Virus record (IMG/VR): IMGVR_UViG_3300025674_000131
Location: 1-38,365 of that record
Origin: a virus
Strand: one strand, 5' to 3'
Length of the DNA stretch: 38,365 bases
Every line of letters begins with the position of its first letter. Positions within the stretch are counted from its first letter, which is position 1. A program made the position numbers and the translations under genes. Below, one piece after another: positions 7,927-17,063 of the stretch. The notes beneath the pieces are model-generated. The model saw only the letters and a program-made list of their open reading frames with translations, did no database searches and was not told the DNA's origin.

Positions 7927-9054
7927 ATGGCACGAAATTATACACGCACAGTACAAGACATGGAACGCTACTACTATGGAGCAGGCACTAACATGGGATT
8001 CGGTTACTCCGGTAGCGAACTTCTCAAGGCAGACGCTCCAATGCTAAGCACAACCGCTGGTACCTACCAAGCAATCTACGGACGCAAAGTATGGTCACAG
8101 TTGAACCAAGAGTTTAACGCATTCTCTATCCTTCCTAAGAAGCCTTGGGACCGCAGTGGATGGAGAGTCGTAACTGCAAAGCCTTCGACAGCAGTCGGCG
8201 GCGGTATTGCAGAGAACGGCACACTGCCTGACACCACCAAGCCTACATTCCAAAATGTTGCAGCAAAGCCTAAGACTATCGCACACTCATTCGATATGTC
8301 CGAGGTTGCAATCTTCTTGAATGACAAGGATGACGGACTTGGCGACATTCGCTCTGTCCTAAAGGAAGAGATGGGTAAGCACCACGCTGAGCACATCAAC
8401 CAAATGCTATTGGAAGATGTTACAACTGCAGCAGGTAACGACCTTGAATCACTTGACAGAATTACTACTGGTAACAACAGCATGACATCCGGCACTCACT
8501 ACGATGCTGGTGACGAAGATATTTACAGTATTGACCGAAGTGCAAACACTTGGTCCTTTGCTGAAGATTCTGCTGACAGCGGCTCTGCTAACAGAACTCT
8601 ATCATTAGACCACCTAGACGAGATTTTCAGACTTGTTTGGGAGCGTGGTGGTAATCCAAAGGTTATGCTAACAGGATATGACACTCTAATGAGAATCCAG
8701 CAACTATTGCAGGCTCAACAGAGATTCATGGAAGAGAAGCGTGTTGTACCAACATACAACGGCGTTAAGGGTGTACCGGGTGTTGAGGCAGGATTTATTG
8801 TCGCAACCTACAACGGTGTACCAATCATCCCATCTAAGGATGTAGCAAAAGACGGCATCAGCAGAATCTACATGCTTGACACCGACTACATGTACTACAG
8901 TACTGCGAAACCAACTCAATACTTTGAGTCCGGTATCGAAACTGGCGATCCATTCGCAATCAACAGACTAGGACAGGAAGGACTTTACCGCACAATGGGT
9001 GAAGTTTGGACTACTTTCTTTGGAGGTCAAGGTTCAATCCGTGACCTACAGTGA
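7927..9054 (+). CDS. Major capsid protein, HK97 fold
   Basis: This 375-residue protein forms the icosahedral shell. Recognition rests on its place directly after the protease, its typical length, and segments typical of HK97-fold capsid proteins: an E-loop-like region followed by KPKTIAHSFDMSEVAIFLND (about 114-133), comparable to the VKTIAH helix entry of HK97 gp5; an A-domain pattern with GNPKVMLTGYDTLMRIQQL; and a C-terminal YNGVPIIPSKDV strand. The N-terminal arm is short, and LLK34-A35 followed by DAPMLSTTAG could be a maturation cut, as Lys103-Ser104 is in HK97. No large delta domain is present, consistent with scaffold being fused to the protease. A strong GGAGGAATGATT site precedes the ATG. 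Confidence 0.9.
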   Translation: MARNYTRTVQDMERYYYGAGTNMGFGYSGSELLKADAPMLSTTAGTYQAIYGRKVWSQLNQEFNAFSILPKKPWDRSGWRVVTAKPSTAVGGGIAENGTLPDTTKPTFQNVAAKPKTIAHSFDMSEVAIFLNDKDDGLGDIRSVLKEEMGKHHAEHINQMLLEDVTTAAGNDLESLDRITTGNNSMTSGTHYDAGDEDIYSIDRSANTWSFAEDSADSGSANRTLSLDHLDEIFRLVWERGGNPKVMLTGYDTLMRIQQLLQAQQRFMEEKRVVPTYNGVKGVPGVEAGFIVATYNGVPIIPSKDVAKDGISRIYMLDTDYMYYSTAKPTQYFESGIETGDPFAINRLGQEGLYRTMGEVWTTFFGGQGSIRDLQ

Positions 9055-9092
9055 GGTTCTATTGAGGATTTAATAATAGGAGATGAAAAATT

Positions 9093-9719
9093 ATGGCAAC
9101 AACAACACACAGAGGAATTACCTACACCACTAGTAGCAGCGCAGGAATCGATGTATTACTCGATATGCCACTACAAGGCGGAGTAGACCAAGACAAGACA
9201 GAATGGCTGAACGGCAACAGTGGTGGCTCTTATCCGGGTTCACTAACTGGCTTTGTCGCTAACAACGCTGATGGTTCAAAAATACAGAACCCACGACTAT
9301 TGGTTGTACATATTAGTACAATGGTTAACGATGAAACATTGACTCTTTCAGGAGAGTGCACAGAAATTATGCACACCTCTTGCCAGTGGGCAGAAACCAA
9401 TGCTGCACCGGGTCTATCTCAACACGCAGCAAGTGGAGTTCTAATTAATGACGGTTCAAACTTTTTGACAAGCGAGTCAACAACCGCTGTTGACGGAACT
9501 GATGCAACAACACAATTTAGTGTTGGTGACTTTATTCTTAATTCAGAGGGTGCAATAGTAGGAACATTAACTGCTGTTGGAGCAACAAGTCTAACTATTG
9601 CGGCTAATGCAACTGTTCAAATGAATGACGACGCAGCGGTTCACAAGAGAACCCCACTTGTTCTCAAGAACACATCGGGAACTACTGAGTCGGTTACTCT
9701 AATGATGCTAGTCCGTTGA
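9093..9719 (+). CDS. Candidate capsid decoration or head-stabilising protein
   Basis: The protein has 208 residues, is rich in Thr, Ser, Ala and Gly, and looks all-beta. It follows the capsid gene, a position commonly held by decoration proteins. The N-terminal 100 residues include HISTMVNDETLTLSGECTEI, a beta-sandwich-like pattern. Residues about 132-186 hold a small beta module (FSVGDFILNSEGAIVGTLTA, then SLTIAANATVQ) that recurs in the tail tube, a tip paralogue and the giant protein here. A good AGGAGATGA site precedes the ATG. Tail spike or fibre function is less likely from position. The family was not identified. Confidence 0.65.
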   Translation: MATTTHRGITYTTSSSAGIDVLLDMPLQGGVDQDKTEWLNGNSGGSYPGSLTGFVANNADGSKIQNPRLLVVHISTMVNDETLTLSGECTEIMHTSCQWAETNAAPGLSQHAASGVLINDGSNFLTSESTTAVDGTDATTQFSVGDFILNSEGAIVGTLTAVGATSLTIAANATVQMNDDAAVHKRTPLVLKNTSGTTESVTLMMLVR

Positions 9720-9725
9720 GGTGAT
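9718..9725 (+). promoter_or_regulatory. GAGGTGAT ribosome binding site overlapping the previous stop, for TTG 9731
   Basis: GAGGTGAT begins inside the TGA stop of the preceding gene (9717-9719) and lies five bases before TTG 9731. The same stop-plus-site arrangement occurs at 10480-10487 and 17504-17512, supporting the TTG start and tight coupling. Confidence 0.6.
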
Positions 9726-9730
9726 TCAAC

Positions 9731-10135
9731 TTGCCTACAGTGACATACATCGGCTCTGCAGTTTGGCGCAGGCGACCCGATAACGGGGAGTACTGGGAAC
9801 GCAGAATACCTGTAGAGGTTAGCCAAAGTTGGCTAGACCAACACAGGGTTGCAATCTGTACTAACCCTACTGCTTTCAAAGTAGAGGGTGACGCAGCAGT
9901 TACAACAGACGAAGGCGATGACGGAATACCTGACGCAGGCTGGACTAAGAAAGACATCAGCGCATGGCTCAAGGCTAAGGGTGCAGAGTTCGGTGGTTAC
10001 GCTACAAAAGCGAAACTACTCGGACTTGTGGAGGAAACACTAAATCCTCCGGCACCTGAGCCTGAGCCAGCAGTTGTCGAAGAGCCAGTGGCAGAAGAGG
10101 CAGTTGAAGAAACAATTATAGGAGATGAAGAATAA
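9731..10135 (+). CDS. Small head protein with an HeH/LEM-like domain and acidic tail
   Basis: The protein has 134 residues from a TTG start. Residues 1-50 are probably beta (YIGSAVWRRRPDNGEYWERR). Residues 70-105 (WTKKDISAWLKAKGAEFGGY, then ATKAKLLGLVEE) match the helix-extended-loop-helix pattern of HeH/LEM/SAP-like domains, which bind DNA or other proteins and are found in small proteins encoded next to phage capsid genes. The last 30 residues are rich in Pro and Glu and probably disordered. It may be a head completion or minor capsid component. The TAA stop overlaps the next ATG by one base, so the two are likely coupled. Confidence 0.68.
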   Translation: MPTVTYIGSAVWRRRPDNGEYWERRIPVEVSQSWLDQHRVAICTNPTAFKVEGDAAVTTDEGDDGIPDAGWTKKDISAWLKAKGAEFGGYATKAKLLGLVEETLNPPAPEPEPAVVEEPVAEEAVEETIIGDEE

Positions 10136-10482
10136 TGGCAGTAACAATAGATCCAAGACCGACATATTTCGGTGACAGAATGATAGTAACAGGTAGTTAT
10201 GAAGCAGGTGACGCAGCAATAGATTTGTCTAGTCTACTTGCTAGTATTGACTTTGCAGGTGTAAACCCTTCAGGCGTACATGCTTTTGAAGCGATTGGAG
10301 ATACAGGTGGTGGAACTGGTGGCACTCAAAATGTAGTTTTTGCACCTAAAGCAAGAATTGACGGCACTACTATACGCATCGGTTCTGCTGTTGCAGATAT
10401 AACCGACCCTGACTCTACCGATACAGCATTGATAGCAATAGGGGAAGCAGGTACTTTCTTAGCAATTGGTCGCCGCTCTTGA
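10135..10482 (+). CDS. Small beta-rich head-module protein, function unknown
   Basis: The protein has 115 residues and follows the previous gene with a one-base TAATG overlap and an AGGAGATGA site. It is rich in Gly, Ala, Asp and Thr with alternating hydrophobic residues (YFGDRMIVTGSYEAGDAAID, ARIDGTTIRIGSAVADI), suggesting a compact beta fold, possibly a decoration or capsid accessory protein. There is no signal peptide, membrane span or catalytic motif. I do not recognise the family; the structural role is inferred from location between capsid and neck genes. Confidence 0.62.
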   Translation: MAVTIDPRPTYFGDRMIVTGSYEAGDAAIDLSSLLASIDFAGVNPSGVHAFEAIGDTGGGTGGTQNVVFAPKARIDGTTIRIGSAVADITDPDSTDTALIAIGEAGTFLAIGRRS

Positions 10483-10493
10483 GGTGACCAGTT

Positions 10494-10700
10494 ATGGGAA
10501 GTGCAAGTCTAGGTGGCTTGAAGTCTAAGGTGGTAGGTCCACTACCACCCGGTGACTTTTCAGGTGCATCTGCAATACAGACGCTACTCGATGCAGGGTT
10601 TGACGCAGTAACTGATGCTAACACAGCAGATACGATCGCTGGCCTTGAAATGCTCAACGTCTTAGGAAATGCTTATTTGGTAATCATTTACAAGGCCTGA
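10494..10700 (+). CDS. Short hypothetical protein in head module
   Basis: The protein has 68 residues. A Gly/Pro-rich start (LKSKVVGPLPPGDFSGASAI) leads into a short helical segment and a hydrophobic C-terminus (MLNVLGNAYLVIIYKA) that is too short and mixed to call a membrane anchor. A GAGGTGA site overlapping the preceding stop supports ATG 10494. Function is unknown; the tight spacing on both sides supports it being a real gene. Confidence 0.58.
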   Translation: MGSASLGGLKSKVVGPLPPGDFSGASAIQTLLDAGFDAVTDANTADTIAGLEMLNVLGNAYLVIIYKA

Positions 10701-10711
10701 GTGGGATTGGC

Positions 10712-10996
10712 ATGGAGTCACATAACACTCTTGGTTTAGACGACATCGAACGCCTTCAAAAACGAGGAATACGGTTAGCCGAGTCCTACGGGGCCGGTAC
10801 CGTATTCAATGAAGATAAGCCGCTTCAAGGTATAACCAAGAAGCAACGTAATCGTAATAAGAAGGCCGGTGATGTCCTTAACATCGGGTCCGGCACACGT
10901 TGCAAAAACTGCGGCATGCTCTACTTCATGTGGGTAGACAAGTGCAGTACCTGTGGTCGCCAAATGGAATATAACTTAGGACAAAGGGAGGAATGA
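10712..10996 (+). CDS. Small zinc-ribbon protein
   Basis: The protein has 94 residues. The C-terminal third carries Cys64-x2-Cys67, ten residues, then Cys78-x2-Cys81 (RCKNCGMLYFMWVDKCSTCG), a classic four-cysteine zinc ribbon or rubredoxin-like knuckle. The N-terminal 50 residues are charged and helical (LDDIERLQKRGIRLAES, then KKQRNRNKK), a possible nucleic-acid or protein contact. It ends four bases before the next gene. Its location inside the head block is unusual: it could be a virion protein, an assembly factor, or a regulator placed among late genes. The zinc ribbon is clear; the role is unknown. Confidence 0.75.
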   Translation: MESHNTLGLDDIERLQKRGIRLAESYGAGTVFNEDKPLQGITKKQRNRNKKAGDVLNIGSGTRCKNCGMLYFMWVDKCSTCGRQMEYNLGQREE

Positions 10997-11000
10997 TTTC

Positions 11001-14000
11001 ATGGGTGATGTTTTAGTTAAGTCGAGAGCCGACACTGAGGCCGAGAGGCAGGCAGCAGCAGCAGCATCCTTTGAAGGTAAAGGTGACAGACGTGACCTAC
11101 CCATCCCTCTTTCTATGAAGAAATTACCAACCTTTAGAAGGACTTATACTGCTAAAGATGGTAGTAAGAAAAAGGCTAGTTTAGAATCCTTAGTAATAAT
11201 GCGTGAGAAAAACAGGTCCGGTAGGGATTTGAACAGAGAAATCGTAGACGCAGAAGCAGCAGGTGACACTAGTAAAGTTACATCTATTAAGAATGAAATA
11301 AATGACTTAGTCTATGCAGAACTCGATGACGATGAAAAGCAAAGGGTAGAAAGCATACTTGAAAATAACAAAAGATACGAACAAAGTCTTCTTGAAAACG
11401 TAAGAGATGAAGACCAAGAAGAAGAGCAACCTAGACCCGGAATAGGTGTACCGGAAGCAGCAAAAGAATTAGGTATTGATTTACCTGAAGAAAAACCGAC
11501 AGAAGAAGTTAAGCCGTTTATATCAACATCATCTGCTGCTGATGAAGCGTTGGGCATAGGTGACCCTTCTAAAAGAAAACCTGTTGCCGTAAAAGACGAA
11601 CCTGAACTAAGTCGAAGAAGACAAACTTTAGTCGGCGTAGAAGGTCGTGCACAAGAAGCAGCAGAAGCGAAGGGTCTTGATTTCAATTTACTACAAACTA
11701 GAGCACTTAACGAAGTTAAGCGCATGGCTAGAGAGCAGGGCATCCCTGTGCCTAGTGAAAAGGCAGGGAAAGAGCGACTTGAAGGTGATGTCGATCCTAG
11801 ATATAGAGAACTCTTAGAGAATAATTATCAAGACATCTTAGAGGGCATGATAGTAGGTAGGACACCTACTGCTGAAATGAGACTTGATGATGAAGGTAGG
11901 ACAAGAGAAGTTGGCGTGTTACCTCGTACAGAGACAGCAAGAGAGGTCGCTGTCGAACAAAGAGGAGATAAGCAAGCAAGGGATGACGCTTTAGTTGCTA
12001 TCTATGGATATCAACAGCAGCGAAGAGATGCACTAGACCAAGGTAATGATAAGTTAGTCGCTGTCTTGGATTCTGCTATAGAGGAAGAGGCGAAGGTTTT
12101 CCCACCTGAATCTCGTGAAGATGTAATGTCAAGGCCTGTTAATTTAAACGAAATGGCTCGAAGAATGGGCGGACAGGCTATGGAAACAGAGGCAACTAGG
12201 GCGACAAGTAGAGACAAAAAAATTGACAGACTTGAGTCTATGTTGAACGAGCCTTACATCATTGCAGGTGACGGTAAAGGTAACATCGACCCTGTACACG
12301 CTATGTTCAATGAAGAGCGAATAAAGGCTCAGATGCTTTTGCGTGAAGGTCAAGAAACAGGCGACCAAGCCAAGATAGACGAGGCTAAGGATGCTTTGAA
12401 TGTATACTTCCAAATGATTGCACAGGATGAAAAGGTCAAGGAACAATTGCCTGTGGATGAAGAAACAAACAATAGGATTCAAGAAATCGATGAACAACTT
12501 AGAGGTATTAAATCCGAAGGTCGAACTATGACAGGTGGATTGATGGCGCAGAATCCTGAAGATAATCCCGAAGTTAGAGAACAGATAGAAAGGCTAGAGC
12601 AAGAAAGACAAAGTCTGTTATCTTCCCGTGAGTTACCAAAAGGTAGTAGCGGTATAATGAGAAACGTCCCTGCTGGCTTAGGCGGTAGGATTACAATGAC
12701 ATCTCAAGGATTTGATATCGCTTCTGATATTGCTGCACCTGTACCTGCTAGACAATTTTTCCTAGACCAAATGCTCGGTAGACCAACTACAGGTGCTAGA
12801 TCTGCAGGTGGTAGGGGCGTAGGTCGTGATTTAAGTGCTAAGTCTCTTAGAGATATGCAGATGATACTTGACAGGATTGGGCCGACTCTTCGTCACAATA
12901 TAGATGAAACCAATGAGAAAAGAAAAGAATCAGGTCTACCACCACTATCTCCTAAAGATGAAGAACAAATGCTAGTTCACTGGGATTTCAAACATGACCC
13001 AACCTTTGTTGCAGAGGCAGAAGCACTTGGTCTTGAGGTGCCCTCATACAGAGAGGCTTTCCAAGAAGGTAAAATGCTTGCAGAAGACCAAGTAGGTAGA
13101 AGTGCTGACGCTAGAAAGTTTAGAGGAAGAACTGATACCACTCAGAGAAGGCAGTTAGATAGATTGATGAAAGAATCAATCGCACGTTTCCTCGCACAAC
13201 ACATTACTACTCCTGAAGGTGCTAGAGAGGTATTAGGTGGCAATTATGCTACATTCATGCCTGCCGATAGACCTGAATTGATTGCAGACTTTGACCCTGA
13301 AATAGAGAATAAAAAGTTGCAGAAATTGCTAGAAGAAAGAACAGACGCAGAAAATTATCTAGCAAGCAAAGACCCTGAAAAGCGAAGAGAAATCTACGAA
13401 AGAAGGCAAAACGCAATTCGCCAAAAGGAACACGGGATGACAGAGAGGGCTATTCAAACGGCTGCTGAAAATTACGCTCTTGGCAAATCGGGTATGCTTG
13501 ACGCAATGAAGGGTATCGGATTTGGTGGCAAGTCTGCTGACGAAATGAGAGAAGCCCAAGCACTAATCTTTGCTGGTGCAACAGCCAAAGAAGAAGCAGA
13601 TATGGCATCCTTCTTAGGAAATGATGCTCCGATAAGGCAAATGATGAACCGCATCCAATTCCAATTACAAAGCAAATATGGATATCCACCAAATTATATT
13701 GAAGGTACAGACATAGGTGATTTGTATGCTCATGCAGATGAACTTACTGGTAGAGCCGATGAGTTAAACGCAGCAACCCAAGAACTCAAGCGACCAGTCG
13801 AAATCAAGTTTAGGGAAATCTACAATCAAATGCAGGCTTTCAATGAAGGTGCTGGTGGGGCTAAGCCTATACGAATAGGTAGTGATGCACCTCTACCGAC
13901 GCTTGACATGAATCCTGATGTTCCAAAGAAGGAAAGAGGATTTGACATAGAGCAAATGCAGATGGATAGACAGATAGCCTTAGAGCAAGGTGATACTAGA

Positions 14001-15425
14001 AGGGCAGCCGAACTATTACAGTCTATCAATGCTGCAAAAGCAGAAACTGGTGATAAACCTACTTTAGATGAGTTGGAAGATAGACTAAGGGAGGCTGAAA
14101 ACTCAGCCTTAGCGATGGGCATCAAGCCTTCTGAATCTGAAGTAGTTCGACGCATCATGGAAGACATCAAAGGTTACGGTAAAGAAAAGACAACATTCAC
14201 AGGTATGGGCGACCAAACAAGAACCCGTGTCGACTTTGGTCAGAGAGCACCGCCAACTCGTGTAGGTCAGGCTGGTGGGGCACAAAGAACTCACGGAGAT
14301 ATTCTTGATGAAGTTTCAAGAGAACTAGAAAACCGTGAGCAAGAAATTGACATAGTCGCTAGAGAGTTAGGGGCGCAGCGAGACCTCGGAATTACTCAAG
14401 AAGAGTTTGGCGAAATGCCTGCTGCTGCTCGATTGTCCGGCGAAATGAGAAGTCGTGAAGGTATGGGGCAGGCTAGTAGAGCAGCCCTTGAATTAGCACG
14501 ACCTAATGACGAAACTGGTTTCTTACAAATGCCTAAAAAACGTGAAGATGAATCAGAGGCAGGACAAAAAGACATTCGTGGAAGAGATAAGCGTCTTGAC
14601 GAAACCGGTCCAAAGCGTTCACTAGACGCTGCCGTTAGAGCAGGGGAGGCGGAACCACTGTCTAGGAGAACAGGGGCTGAGACAGATAGCAAAGCAAGGC
14701 TTCTCGGTATGGACAAAGACCTCACAAGTAACATGGCACAAACTATGGGGCCTGAACAAATACAAGCCCTCCTATCAGATCCAAGGGTACAAGCACTGGG
14801 CCAAATCCCTGAGTATCAAAGAGCAAGTCAGCGTGACAAGATAGATATGATGCAAGCAGTTGCTAGTGGTGCTCTTAGCATAGAAGACTTACAACCAGCA
14901 GCGGCACCTGCGCCAACACCTGAACCTGAACCTGCGCCAACACCGCCTCCTGCAGCACCGCCTGCGCCGCCTGCACCGGGGGAGTCTGCCTTTGCAGGAG
15001 AGCCACCGAATCCACTTTCAGCCATGCAACAACAAGGAGGTCCTGTAAATGTATTCCCTCAAGAACAACAAGTAGTGCCTATGGACACTACTGCAGGGGA
15101 GCAGCCTGAAGTTATAGGTGAGGCACCGCAACCTACACCGTTTGCGACTACTCCACAACAACCACAAGCACCGTCGCCCGGTACTCAGGTTACGGCAGCA
15201 CCGGCTGGTATAAATCAAGAACAACTCGCAGCAATGATACAGCAATTAGGTTTGACAGACCCTGCATTTATACAATCTCTCGCAGGTAAAAGTTTAGAAG
15301 AGATACAGCAGGAAGTTCTCGCAAGAATGATGCAAAAGTCCGAGTCAATGCGTCGCTTCGATGCAACTGTTGGTGACGACTTGCTGAAGAGTATCAAAGA
15401 CCGTATTTGGCGGCAGGGTTATTGA
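11001..15425 (+). CDS. Very large helical, charged protein between capsid and neck genes
   Basis: The protein has 1474 residues, is extremely rich in Glu, Arg, Lys, Ala and Gln and almost lacks Cys, predicting long helices and coiled coils. A loose helical-hairpin motif with a central G-D or G-N turn recurs: EAAGDTSKVTSIKNEI near 84, ALDQGNDKLVAVLDSAI near 345, QETGDQAKIDEAKDALN near 451, LEQGDTRRAAELLQSIN near 994. Residues about 1300-1420 are Pro/Ala/Gln-rich (PAPTPEPEPAPTPPPAAP), followed by a helical C-terminus (KSLEEIQQEVLARMMQKSES). The composition could suit a tape measure, but it lies before the connector and tail tube genes, so an internal head protein or ejection protein is equally plausible. 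A GGAGGAATGATTTC site precedes the ATG. Confidence 0.7.
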   Translation: MGDVLVKSRADTEAERQAAAAASFEGKGDRRDLPIPLSMKKLPTFRRTYTAKDGSKKKASLESLVIMREKNRSGRDLNREIVDAEAAGDTSKVTSIKNEINDLVYAELDDDEKQRVESILENNKRYEQSLLENVRDEDQEEEQPRPGIGVPEAAKELGIDLPEEKPTEEVKPFISTSSAADEALGIGDPSKRKPVAVKDEPELSRRRQTLVGVEGRAQEAAEAKGLDFNLLQTRALNEVKRMAREQGIPVPSEKAGKERLEGDVDPRYRELLENNYQDILEGMIVGRTPTAEMRLDDEGRTREVGVLPRTETAREVAVEQRGDKQARDDALVAIYGYQQQRRDALDQGNDKLVAVLDSAIEEEAKVFPPESREDVMSRPVNLNEMARRMGGQAMETEATRATSRDKKIDRLESMLNEPYIIAGDGKGNIDPVHAMFNEERIKAQMLLREGQETGDQAKIDEAKDALNVYFQMIAQDEKVKEQLPVDEETNNRIQEIDEQLRGIKSEGRTMTGGLMAQNPEDNPEVREQIERLEQERQSLLSSRELPKGSSGIMRNVPAGLGGRITMTSQGFDIASDIAAPVPARQFFLDQMLGRPTTGARSAGGRGVGRDLSAKSLRDMQMILDRIGPTLRHNIDETNEKRKESGLPPLSPKDEEQMLVHWDFKHDPTFVAEAEALGLEVPSYREAFQEGKMLAEDQVGRSADARKFRGRTDTTQRRQLDRLMKESIARFLAQHITTPEGAREVLGGNYATFMPADRPELIADFDPEIENKKLQKLLEERTDAENYLASKDPEKRREIYERRQNAIRQKEHGMTERAIQTAAENYALGKSGMLDAMKGIGFGGKSADEMREAQALIFAGATAKEEADMASFLGNDAPIRQMMNRIQFQLQSKYGYPPNYIEGTDIGDLYAHADELTGRADELNAATQELKRPVEIKFREIYNQMQAFNEGAGGAKPIRIGSDAPLPTLDMNPDVPKKERGFDIEQMQMDRQIALEQGDTRRAAELLQSINAAKAETGDKPTLDELEDRLREAENSALAMGIKPSESEVVRRIMEDIKGYGKEKTTFTGMGDQTRTRVDFGQRAPPTRVGQAGGAQRTHGDILDEVSRELENREQEIDIVARELGAQRDLGITQEEFGEMPAAARLSGEMRSREGMGQASRAALELARPNDETGFLQMPKKREDESEAGQKDIRGRDKRLDETGPKRSLDAAVRAGEAEPLSRRTGAETDSKARLLGMDKDLTSNMAQTMGPEQIQALLSDPRVQALGQIPEYQRASQRDKIDMMQAVASGALSIEDLQPAAAPAPTPEPEPAPTPPPAAPPAPPAPGESAFAGEPPNPLSAMQQQGGPVNVFPQEQQVVPMDTTAGEQPEVIGEAPQPTPFATTPQQPQAPSPGTQVTAAPAGINQEQLAAMIQQLGLTDPAFIQSLAGKSLEEIQQEVLARMMQKSESMRRFDATVGDDLLKSIKDRIWRQGY

Positions 15426-15461
15426 AGAGTTATAGCGTGGCTTTGGTGAGGGGAATGAAAG

Positions 15462-17063
15462 ATGCCAGTTATATTCTCTCCCGGTGAGGCAGAAACACGA
15501 CCTCTTGACCCTGAAGCAATCGTCTATACCACTGCTCAAAAGGTAGCAGATTTACTTGGCATTGGTCCTCAAGAAGCAGTCCTAGCCAGTGCTAATTCAG
15601 TTAGTGATGGCGTATTTGTTACTGGTGGAGACTTCAGAAACACTGGATTTAGTGCTAATGATACTGTTCTCATATACAGTGATTTAGACCCTAAAGGCGT
15701 AGAACTCACTATTGATTCTACCGCTAACGGCGGAGCAAGTGGAGTAAAATTGGTTACAAGTACTTCATTCACTCACACTAATTTTACCACTGCTGCTAAT
15801 ACCTACATACAGAATCAGGCTTCATTTACCAACGGCAAGACTCGTGGAATGACAAGAGCAACCGTTGAAGAGTTCATCAAGCGCACTCAAGATCGCATAG
15901 ACAATGACACTCACAATGCTTGGCGACCTACGATGGTTCACGCTGAGTATATCAACTTCGATACTTACAAGCCGTATCGCCGCCGGTACTATACAGATTA
16001 TGTTGGTACATCTCCTCTGCTGTTCAGAAATGTACAGCAGGTTTTGAGGCTTGAAGTATGGCAGGGTGATGACTACAGGGATTTGTGTGGCTCTGAGGCT
16101 AGACTTGAGATAGTAAATGAGGCTGGTTTGAAAGGCGACTCTATTTGTATAGGTATGGCAAACGGCAGTGTTGCTACTCTTGCTGAACACAACGGTGACA
16201 ACTCAACAAGCAAATGGAGAGCAGACTTCGATAAAGTTAGTACTGCTCAGAATCTCGCTGACTTAATCAACAAAGAGGACAGAGTAAACAAAGCGGCTGT
16301 AGAGTTTAGTCCAGCCTTTACATTAGAAGGTTCAACTAGTAACATAGCAGTTCACAATGAGATACTTGCTACAGCAAACTCTGACTATGGTAATGGCAAA
16401 GTCAAGATTACAAGTCTGCGTCAAACTAAGGGTGGAGAAACAGTTAGCATTGCTTCTACAGACTTGACAAACTTGACGATATCTCAAGTGACCGAGGCTA
16501 GCACAACATCAACCAGTGTATCTAGCGATACTGTAAATGTAGCGTCAACCAGTGGCTTTGCCAACGGTGGTGTGTTGATGGTAGGCTCAGGAGATTCTGT
16601 AGCCATTTTAAGATACACTGGCAAGACTGATACTTCTTTTACAGGCTGTGTAAATGTGATAGGTACTCCTTTGACAACACTAGGCTCATCAGGTACAACT
16701 GTTTTCCAAAGGCTACTTCAATCAGATATTGGGGCATTCTCTGACTTAGGAGGTGACCAAGGTCGTTTGAAAGACTGGTGGATTGACTACGAAATGGGTA
16801 TCATCTACTTCAACAACTCTTATCCGTACTTTGAATGGAACGCTATCAAAGTCGCTTATATCTATGGGGAGCGTTATGTAGAGAAGGCTATTGAAGAAGC
16901 GGCTACAAAGATGGTTGCATCTGACTTGCTCATGTCGGATGACCGTTCAGTGCTGATACCTGAAGGCTCTCAAAACGTAGACCTTGGTGCAAAGATTCAG
17001 ATATTCCGTAATCAAGCCAAGGCTATTCTAAGTAGATATAAGGAGATAGTGGTGTTTGAATGA
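15462..17063 (+). CDS. Head-tail connector (adaptor)-like protein with a large beta insertion
   Basis: The protein has 533 residues. The ends look like a connector of the HK97 gp6 kind: an N-terminal TTAQKVADLLGI helix, a TRATVEEFIKRTQDRIDNDT helix near 130, and C-terminal helices (YVEKAIEEAATKMVASDLLM, then IQIFRNQAKAILSRYKEIVV). Between them lie beta-rich inserts, including about 350-397, whose VNVASTSGFANGGVLMVG, LRYTGKTDTSFTGC pattern recurs in the giant tip protein. WWIDYEMGIIYF (about 443-455) resembles a common connector strand. It should sit between portal and tail at the neck. It overlaps the next gene by ATGA, typical of connector and terminator pairs. Confidence 0.68.
   Translation: MPVIFSPGEAETRPLDPEAIVYTTAQKVADLLGIGPQEAVLASANSVSDGVFVTGGDFRNTGFSANDTVLIYSDLDPKGVELTIDSTANGGASGVKLVTSTSFTHTNFTTAANTYIQNQASFTNGKTRGMTRATVEEFIKRTQDRIDNDTHNAWRPTMVHAEYINFDTYKPYRRRYYTDYVGTSPLLFRNVQQVLRLEVWQGDDYRDLCGSEARLEIVNEAGLKGDSICIGMANGSVATLAEHNGDNSTSKWRADFDKVSTAQNLADLINKEDRVNKAAVEFSPAFTLEGSTSNIAVHNEILATANSDYGNGKVKITSLRQTKGGETVSIASTDLTNLTISQVTEASTTSTSVSSDTVNVASTSGFANGGVLMVGSGDSVAILRYTGKTDTSFTGCVNVIGTPLTTLGSSGTTVFQRLLQSDIGAFSDLGGDQGRLKDWWIDYEMGIIYFNNSYPYFEWNAIKVAYIYGERYVEKAIEEAATKMVASDLLMSDDRSVLIPEGSQNVDLGAKIQIFRNQAKAILSRYKEIVVFE

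Noticed and set aside
9067-9076. TTTAATAATA as a TATA box before the 9093 gene
   Set aside because: Its centre is only about 21 bases before the ATG, which would place the transcription start inside the gene, and a good ribosome binding site is already present.
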